Assembly (NCBI GenBank): GCA_018806985.1
Contig: JADANN010000033.1
Span: forward strand, 2,042,501-2,106,500
Source: Angiostrongylus vasorum
Taxonomy: Eukaryota; Nematoda; Chromadorea; Rhabditida; Metastrongylidae
Direction: 5' to 3'
Length of the DNA: 64,000 nt
Shown here: positions 58,901 to 64,000 of the stretch, piece by piece
How the letters are laid out: each line of letters opens with the position of its first letter
How positions within the stretch are numbered: position 1 is the stretch's first letter
Program-made: the position numbers and the translations under genes
The notes under the pieces: model-generated
Database searches by the model: none
What the model was told of the DNA's origin: nothing
What the model saw: the letters and a program-made list of their open reading frames with translations, nothing else

Positions 58901-61541
58901 AAAAGCAATATAATCCTATTATCTTAGATCAGGTGACCGCATGGCTTATCAAGTAATAGAGGCATCGACATCAAATGATATGGCCGCTGTACACCAAGCA
59001 ATGATTTACCACCTCATCGGACCAGGATGTGGCTTTCTCAGTGTTGAAATGTAATACACAACCTCTTCACATCAGCGTCATTCAAGCTGACGAGTCATTA
59101 AATCTTCAATGACTGCCCTGTATGCAAACAGCAGTGAAAAAACCATATAAAGTGTGATTCTCATACCATGAGAGAGCGTACTTCAGTAGACGACTGTAGA
59201 AGCTCCAAAAAAGACGAATAAATACTTCAGCGGTACCCGCTATAGTCACTTGATGAGCGACGGAGCTATATATGGTACAGATGATGACCAATCAGAGACC
59301 GTTATGTTGCGCAAAATATCAGTCACTCTGGCAAACGATAACATATACAATAAACCCAATTTTTACAACTGGTCGATATATATCTCAGCAAACCAGAAAT
59401 GGAAGGACATTCATTTTTTTGCTGTGTGTTGAGAATACAACTAGTTCACCGCCACGTCATGGTAAAGGGGTGTTCACAATGTATGGAGACTTGAACCTGC
59501 CTGCTTAGTCAATGAGGAACGAGATTAGGGATATTTGCACGTCTAGGTATGGACGGTTATGTTCGGTACAGCTTCGGTTCCAAAGACTAATTATTCATAT
59601 AACAAAAAATATGAAAGGAAAAAAGAAGCAGAGACGTATTTGAAAGCTAAAACAAACATAAAACAGGGCGTGATCAAAATCAATGCCATCCAAAAAAAAC
59701 CCAATCTGATATAGCACACGATTACTAAGCATTTCCCATAATGAATATTATATGATATACACCCATAGCCTATTCACTAACATTCAACAGCTAATTTAAA
59801 GACAAAAGTTAGCACACAACCAGCTCTTCAGCCTTTTAAAGGAAAAACAACCAAGTTACAGAACTAGAAATTTGCGAGTGATCCAGTACTAATGCAAACG
59901 TAATGATTGGTGGAAGATTTCACCAAATCTCTATATTAAGGATCCTAACACCTACAATACTAATACCTTGGTCCCTTAAAAGACTGGAGTCGAACCGACC
60001 TTGGCATCGTACGATGACTTCACGGATGGAGTATCCATACACGGCATGGTAGAGCGAGCATGTATTGCTTGACATTGGGAGAATAAATAAGATCCCTGGA
60101 AATTAAAAAGGAAACAAACTCAACAAATACCAGGACAACTGTGTTTAAGGGTGAAGAGAAAATACACAACCCTATATGATTTATCCTTTCTTAACGACTT
60201 TAACCTACCACTCTTTAATTCTTTTGAACCTTCTTTTAATTCTTTTTCTTGAGAATTTGAACGAACTATTTACAAATTTCAAATTTTTAAATGGTTGCAA
60301 TTAAAACAACATCTTATAAGAGATCTACTGTAATAGTGTAAAACCTTTTAAATAGGCCTGTAAGCCACGTTCTCAACTCATCAATTCTTTCAGTTATCGA
60401 AAAAATGCGTCGGACTCCACGAAAGTTAGTCGTCATTCCAAGCCACCGTCACCGAAAACGTCGCGTGTGTTAACGATCAACATCGATAATTCACTGTTTT
60501 TTCTTCAATGAGCAAACACGAGGTTAGCATTATAGGATTTGTTAGCACACGATAACTGACGCTTCGGCGGATTCGCCTTCTTCAGAGCATGGAACGGTCA
60601 AACTGACACACAGTCTACTCAGCCAAACACTTTCATAACCTCTACGGATAAGACTTAACACATAAATTGGCATTCACATAATTAACAGTTCCACTTAAAC
60701 ACCCATGGTTTTCAATGATGTTGAGATATTTGCAAAACTCCGGACCGCAGGTGTCTGCGGTGGGGAACGAACGCGCTATCGCCCTTTCCGGGGTGTAACG
60801 CGTTCACCACCACACCATGCGGGTCCTTCGTTTCGCCTGTCTCTCAGCTAGTTCTCAGATAAGTTAAAATTGTGATTAAAAAAAACTACAGCATCAGCTT
60901 AACTAGGTTCGTTGTCAATTTGGGCTCGCTGGATCAATCCCGCTGACGGGTGATTGCTGATGGCAGAGATCGACAGAATTAGAATATCGATATTGATAGA
61001 ACGTATTCGATTGGAAGTCAAGAAAGGTAACAAGAGGTGGCAAAGAAGAAGCAGTACAGTCATTTACTCATACAACTATGGACTTAACGATTTCATAAAA
61101 CACCAGACCTTCTTATCGGCTGTGAGTTCCCTATCCATAAATTGAAGGGCTGATGCTTCGCTTGCCGTTGAGTACTCAATGTCAATCGTCCTACAAATAC
61201 ATTCAGCGAGGTTACGGGCTAGATCGAACTACACAATCTCTGTGCTCAGAATCTTACACTTTTTCACCCTCCTTGATATGTGGCGTTTCAATTACAATCT
61301 TCTCTCCATATGGTGTCCCAGCACTAACGTGGAATTTGGCTCCACTTCCATTCACTTTGACTCCTGAGATGGAAAGTTTCTCACCATCAAGAATGACTTC
61401 GTTTACATCACAAAGTGCCTTTAAAGTCATTACAATGGAACCTATGATCTTCTTTTCCATGAAATTTATGTTCCAGTTTAGAAAGTAGTGCGTCACTCCG
61501 ATCTTGTCGTAATTTGACGAGGTTGATGGGTCCCGAACCAT
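40580..61541 (-). CDS. lta4h: Leukotriene A4 hydrolase-type M1 aminopeptidase (14 exons found)
   Basis: Exons in transcript order: 61541-61258, 61190-61109, 60095-60000, 57502-57339, 51506-51393, 51237-51153, 51072-50978, 50091-49995, 49909-49793, 48928-48846, 47530-47396, 46666-46498, 42327-42197, 40691-40580. Phases agree and the sum is 1764 nt (587 residues; human about 611). Seen: substrate motif GGMENP; zinc site HEIAH with the third ligand Glu in LNEGF; proton-donor Tyr in SSVPYEK; Asp of ADPDDAF; carboxylate-binding GRMKF; C-terminus [18 protein letters not shown]. The family is a cytosolic zinc aminopeptidase/epoxide hydrolase of three domains. Phe replaces the Tyr equivalent to human Tyr378. 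About ten residues seem absent between the 46498 and 42327 exons, so a micro-exon may be unfound. The introns hold two RTE LINEs, a mariner and SINEs. Peptidase activity is likely; LTA4 hydrolysis is uncertain. Confidence 0.92.
40990..41720 (+). mobile_element. RTE reverse-transcriptase fragment
   Basis: Plus-strand translation shows the post-catalytic RT and thumb region: [20 protein letters not shown] (within 41350-41415), then [16 protein letters not shown] and [13 protein letters not shown] degraded RQGDTI block precedes it near 41070. It is truncated at both ends and lies in the last intron of lta4h, opposite in sense to that gene and to the neighbouring RTE copy. Confidence 0.75.
42830..45115 (-). 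mobile_element. RTE retrotransposon copy, internally deleted
   Basis: This copy is related to the one at 52545-55670 and has the same 3' end (about 42830-42890). Reverse transcriptase remnants lie at 43080-43900, the basic linker at 44676-44479, and 5' leader sequence at 44870-45115. The endonuclease is almost all missing: sequence equivalent to 54790 of the better copy joins sequence equivalent to about 55440. The reading frame is heavily broken. It lies in the lta4h intron between the 46498 and 42327 exons, where a small exon appears to be missing. Confidence 0.75.
45120..46100. other. lta4h intron sequence, nothing recognised
   Basis: Single-copy-looking DNA between an RTE copy and a SINE. 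The lta4h micro-exon predicted between the 46498 and 42327 exons could be here, but I could not find it. Confidence 0.35.
46110..46363 (-). mobile_element. SINE-A copy
   Basis: Minus copy with several small deletions, about 135 nt downstream, in gene sense, of the lta4h exon 46666-46498. Confidence 0.75.
46951..47342 (-). mobile_element. RTE-derived short element in an lta4h intron
   Basis: Full-length, ending about 55 nt from the lta4h exon 47530-47396. Confidence 0.8.
48295..48572 (-). mobile_element. SINE-A copy
   Basis: Full-length minus copy in the lta4h intron between exons 48846 and 47530. Confidence 0.8.
49170..49558 (-). mobile_element. RTE-derived short element in an lta4h intron
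   Basis: Full-length with the 3' end near 49175, in the intron between exons 49793 and 48928. Confidence 0.8.
50351..50388 (-). ncRNA. Hammerhead-like motif (CGUU family), first of a pair
   Basis: Minus-strand order: CGGAC, UUGAUGA (first core base changed), stem II region ending CGUC, GAAA, CGUU, AGCCG. It is 310 nt from the second motif on the same strand. Confidence 0.5.
50695..50732 (-). ncRNA. Hammerhead-like motif (CGUU family), second of a pair
   Basis: Minus-strand order: CGGCU, UUGAUGA, A, GACG, AAGA, CGUC, GAAA, CGUU, AACCG. Upstream ACTCGG can pair with CCGAGT on the far side, extending stem I. Stem II is perfect. Confidence 0.55.
52545..55670 (-). mobile_element. RTE-clade non-LTR retrotransposon, nearly full length, frameshifted
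   Basis: In element order (high to low coordinate): a 5' untranslated part to about 55440; an AP-type endonuclease (QETKIKKTD near 55310, NVGGVGFVV, then DFNA-like and [12 protein letters not shown] motifs); a basic linker at 54480-54260; reverse transcriptase ([24 protein letters not shown] motif A at about 53680, [10 protein letters not shown] catalytic motif at about 53400); and a C-terminal region with RWAGHIMR near 52830. The usual FADD is AADD, and several frame changes break the ORF, so it is probably dead. It lies in the lta4h intron between exons 57339 and 51506, in the gene's own orientation. Its 3' end is shared with the short repeats described below. Confidence 0.85.
55824..55950 (+). 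mobile_element. Diverged SINE-A relative
   Basis: The tRNA-like head has box B-like GGTTCGACACC and the body GTTACTTGGTACCGATCTTGT. The 3' half is absent. Confidence 0.45.
56258..56642 (-). mobile_element. RTE-derived short element in an lta4h intron
   Basis: Full-length; lies about 590 nt beyond the 5' end of the large RTE copy. Confidence 0.8.
57538..57684. repeat. TGTA/CA-type microsatellite left of mariner
   Basis: Alternating TGTA, TGCA and CGTA units run about 145 nt, starting 36 nt upstream (in gene sense) of the lta4h exon at 57502-57339. Open frames here are artefacts of the repeat. Confidence 0.85.
57685..58685 (+). mobile_element. Mariner transposon, 5'-truncated and frame-broken, within a microsatellite
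   Basis: Plus-strand frames give mariner transposase blocks in order: [12 protein letters not shown] (57710), [17 protein letters not shown] (58095-58150), [19 protein letters not shown], then [15 protein letters not shown] (about 58390-58430) of the DD34D class. The right terminal repeat ends AACAACCTAA at about 58685. No matching left repeat is visible: the element begins directly after TGTA-type repeat DNA, which resumes on the right side. It lies in the lta4h intron between exons 60000 and 57502, opposite in sense. Several frameshifts and a lost N-terminus make it inactive. Confidence 0.85.
58686..58768. repeat. TATA/CATA microsatellite right of mariner
   Basis: Simple TATG/TATA repeats continue on the far side of the mariner end, suggesting one original microsatellite split by the insertion. 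Confidence 0.7.
58770..59990. other. lta4h intron sequence, nothing recognised
   Basis: AT-rich intron between the mariner and exon 60095-60000; open frames show no domain or repeat similarity. Confidence 0.4.
60554..60588 (-). ncRNA. Hammerhead-like motif, variant
   Basis: Minus-strand order: GCU, CUGAAGA, A, stem II GGCG/CGCC around AATC, GAAG, CGUC, AGUU. Two core positions differ. The AACCTCGTGTTTG end lies on the same strand at about 60525. Confidence 0.4.
60720..60862 (-). mobile_element. SINE-B copy in an lta4h intron
   Basis: Minus-strand copy from CTGAGATATTTGCAAAACTC to CCTGTCTCTCAGCTAGTTCT. Confidence 0.75.
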
Positions 61542-61553
61542 CTCTCACCTACA
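61542..61553 (-). other. Likely trans-splice acceptor just upstream of the lta4h ATG
   Basis: On the minus strand an acceptor reading TTGTAG lies seven bases before the start codon at 61541. Such a short leader is typical of spliced-leader mRNAs in nematodes. A cis-intron in the 5' UTR would look the same. Confidence 0.4.
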
Positions 61554-61892
61554 AGGTAAATCAGATACAAACTTCCGAATTATATATTACAAACCAGAAT
61601 TAAAGTAGTAACGGCTACTAAAAACAAAAAAATAGGACAAGGAAAGGATACAGAAATCGTTATCACTAATATGTCAACAGAACCTGACTAGTTCAGGTCA
61701 GATTTGAACTCAAATTCGATGAAGCACCTTCCAGACATTAATGACTCTGCCGGAAATTGTATTTGCAAAAAATTATAACTAGCCCTTTCTCCTTCATACA
61801 TTCATATAGCACTTTTACTTCCTAGGTACAACGCCTTAAAGTGGTTAAATGGACGACGATCCAGTGTCCAGGCAGAAGCATTGGAGAGTTCA

Positions 61893-62283
61893 CTTGACAC
61901 TTGACCCTTGAAAAGCCCGTCCTCACTGGTTGTGCGGGCCCCAGCATAATCACCATTTATCGGAGATTTGCTGGTTAAACCATTGTGGTTCTTTGGAATC
62001 CCGAAGTAAGCCTGGCCAAAGTCTGCCCCAGGTCTTCACCACCACGGGCAGTCGCAGCCCTTGTGCATCACAGGGAGATTTGCCACCATGCGACTTTGAT
62101 ATTAGGACGGTGGCGGATCCTGGTAATGGTTTACTCTTAGCTAGGCTTCCTGATGGAAACGCCGGACCCCTTCTCAGCTTGGAAGACCCTGCCGGTGGGA
62201 CGAATGCCCCCGCTGTACATCGCAGTCCGACACCAAGGAACACCTCCCAGTCACGATGAGGCGGTAAACCGTTGTGAGAGTTC
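61893..62283 (-). mobile_element. RTE-derived short element upstream of lta4h
   Basis: Full-length and close to consensus, about 350 nt upstream of the lta4h start. Confidence 0.8.
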
Positions 62284-62854
62284 AAGTTGACCGCAATCTC
62301 CCAGCCAAAGACCACTATAACCAAACAGATAGAAGGTGTTATGGAGGTGTTTGGCTGGGTAGATTGCGGGCAATTTGACCTTTTCAGGCTCTACGGAAAG
62401 CGAAATCCACCGAAACGTCAGCTTGTTCGTGAATAAAGAGATAAAGTAACACCTCGTGTTTGTTCAACAAGAATATAAAGAACTGCCCGATCAATGTCGA
62501 GGTTAATAGTGGGTACTGGACAGAATTCATCCACTCAGGGTCTAGAAGAGGATAGATAGAACTTCGGCCAAAAGAAATGAGCAGCACTTTGCTCTTTGAA
62601 TTGGAATTGGTTGGAACCGTTAATTCCCACGTTTGGTGGGAACGTCATAGCACCACATCAGTGTTATCGCCTATCGCAAAACAAACGCCAGACATATTTG
62701 GCCAGTCCGACTACAAGTGATAAGGGGCTTGCAGAACACTTTAATTACGCAGAGACAAACAAGGTTAACGAGAAACCATTAAACTACCCAGAAAATGCTG
62801 TTAATCTTCAAGAAATAACGATCCATCTCAAGATAAACATGGCAATTTACTAAG

Positions 62855-63222
62855 TTGGATACTTGGACGGCCTGTCTTCACTGGTTGTGCAGGGCCCCAG
62901 CATAATTTCCATTTTTCGGAGTTTTGTTGGTTTAGCCACTGTGGTTCCCTAGAGTCCCGAGGTCAGCCTAGTCAAAGTCTGCCCCACGTCGTCATCACCA
63001 CAGACACTCGCCGCCCTTAAGGATCAGAGAGAGATTTGCTACCATTCGACTACTTTGGTACGGATTCCTACACTGGCTTACTCTTAGTGGGGTTTCCTGA
63101 TGGAAACACCGGACTCCTCAGGTTTTTGAGGCCCTGCTGGGAAGATGAATCCCCCCTGCTGTACATCGCAGCCCAACACCCAAGAACACCTCCCAACCAT
63201 GATGAGATGGTAAACCATTGGG
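62855..63222 (-). mobile_element. RTE-derived short element
   Basis: Full-length with a shortened CGACTACTTTGG segment; abuts a SINE-A copy at 63228. Confidence 0.8.
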
Positions 63223-63227
63223 GTAAA

Positions 63228-63502
63228 GGATAAAAGGATAACTCTCTCGACATTGATCAATCCCTGAGGGATGGGCCATGCATTCGACTTCATTATGTAT
63301 CGTTGGAGGTAATTGAATGCATATCTGGCTTTTACAACGACTCGCTGCGGCTGTATCGAGCCAGTGCTGCTACCTTTCCCAGACAAGTCTGATAACAATT
63401 TGCCGACCCTGGAGGGGATGGAAGGTTTGGTGGGCCATGGGCGTGGGGATCGATTCCGTGTGTGTTGCGGAGCGCCTCCGACCACTGCGCCACACGCGCC
63501 CC
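63228..63502 (-). mobile_element. SINE-A copy
   Basis: Full-length minus copy abutting the RTE-derived repeat at 62855-63222. Confidence 0.8.
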
Positions 63503-63505
63503 TTG

Positions 63506-64000
63506 GAACGATACGTAATTGCAACTACGATAAGACATGGATTCGTTCGAACAGATCTGTAACTAATCCTGGCCAAATTGTTATGTACGAAAGAAGATTT
63601 GAGACGATATAGGAGTGATGGACTTGACATGAATGTGCGACAGTCCACAATAAAGTGGTGGACTGAACTTAGTTAAACCAACTGTCCTTTACTCTATTAG
63701 ACTACGTTAAAACCATACAAGACAGAACATCGGAATCTCCTGGAAGCAAAGCGCAGACAACTACTTGCACTGCACACGACGTCTGACAAGTACGCCCTGG
63801 GTTTCCAGGAAGCCTTTTAAAAAGTACGTTAGCGCGAGAGCGCGGTTTTCGGAGACTTCGTAGCGCACGTTCTTGTATAAAAGAGCTTTTTTCCAGTCAG
63901 ATGTTTTCTTTTCAATATTTATCACAACGTAATTTGACTTCTCATACGGACCTAAATATGTAGGTTGTATTAAAACTCTGACTCCATTTTTTTCATTCCA
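63506..64000. promoter_or_regulatory. Window end; possible core promoter near 63873
   Basis: A TATA-box-like GTATAAAAGAGC lies at about 63873-63884 after a GC-rich stretch containing GCGCGAGAGCGCGG. It could serve a gene beyond the window on the plus strand, or a transposon. This rests on motif appearance only. Confidence 0.2.

Noticed and set aside
1..64000. CRISPR arrays, bacterial operons, integrons or phage genes
   Set aside because: No evenly spaced direct repeats or bacterial gene layout; gene structure and repeats are those of an animal genome.

Overview
The window looks like nuclear DNA of a parasitic nematode, probably a strongylid (hookworm-like, clade V). The reasons are animal genes with many short exons and TTTCAG/TTNTAG-type acceptors, roughly 40% GC, introns swollen by repeats, and abundant RTE-clade LINEs, Penelope-like elements (PLEs) and tRNA-derived SINEs. 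The species call is inference from gene style and repeat content. Most open frames are shadows of repeats.

Three genes can be assembled with in-phase splice junctions. (1) 2510-17509, plus: the transcription elongation factor ELL, 14 exons, about 600 residues, complete from ATG to stop. (2) 26729-30363, minus: a protein ending in two SUMO-like domains, as in Rad60/NFATC2IP (NIP45); its 5' end is unresolved. (3) 40580-61541, minus: a leukotriene A4 hydrolase-type M1 aminopeptidase, 14 exons found, with zinc motif HEIAH. A fourth set of plus-strand exons (18437-40925) seems to form a helical protein I cannot name. Its exons interleave with genes 2 and 3: the Rad60-like gene lies in one of its introns, and its last exon lies in the last intron of the aminopeptidase gene. 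A broken coding-like region of unknown identity lies at 19327-21130 (minus).

Mobile DNA fills the rest: about 18 copies of a tRNA-like SINE of about 280 bp (SINE-A), a second tRNA-like SINE (SINE-B), about 11 copies of a 380-420 bp element that looks like an internally deleted RTE LINE, RTE copies and fragments (best at 52545-55670), Penelope-like RT and GIY-YIG endonuclease pieces, and one mariner inserted in a microsatellite. The most interesting layer is a set of small hammerhead-ribozyme-like motifs on both strands. Two families differ in stem II and in the cleavage triplet (CGUU or CGUC). They sit in what appear to be Penelope-type terminal repeats, and two pairs flank short units that resemble retrozymes.
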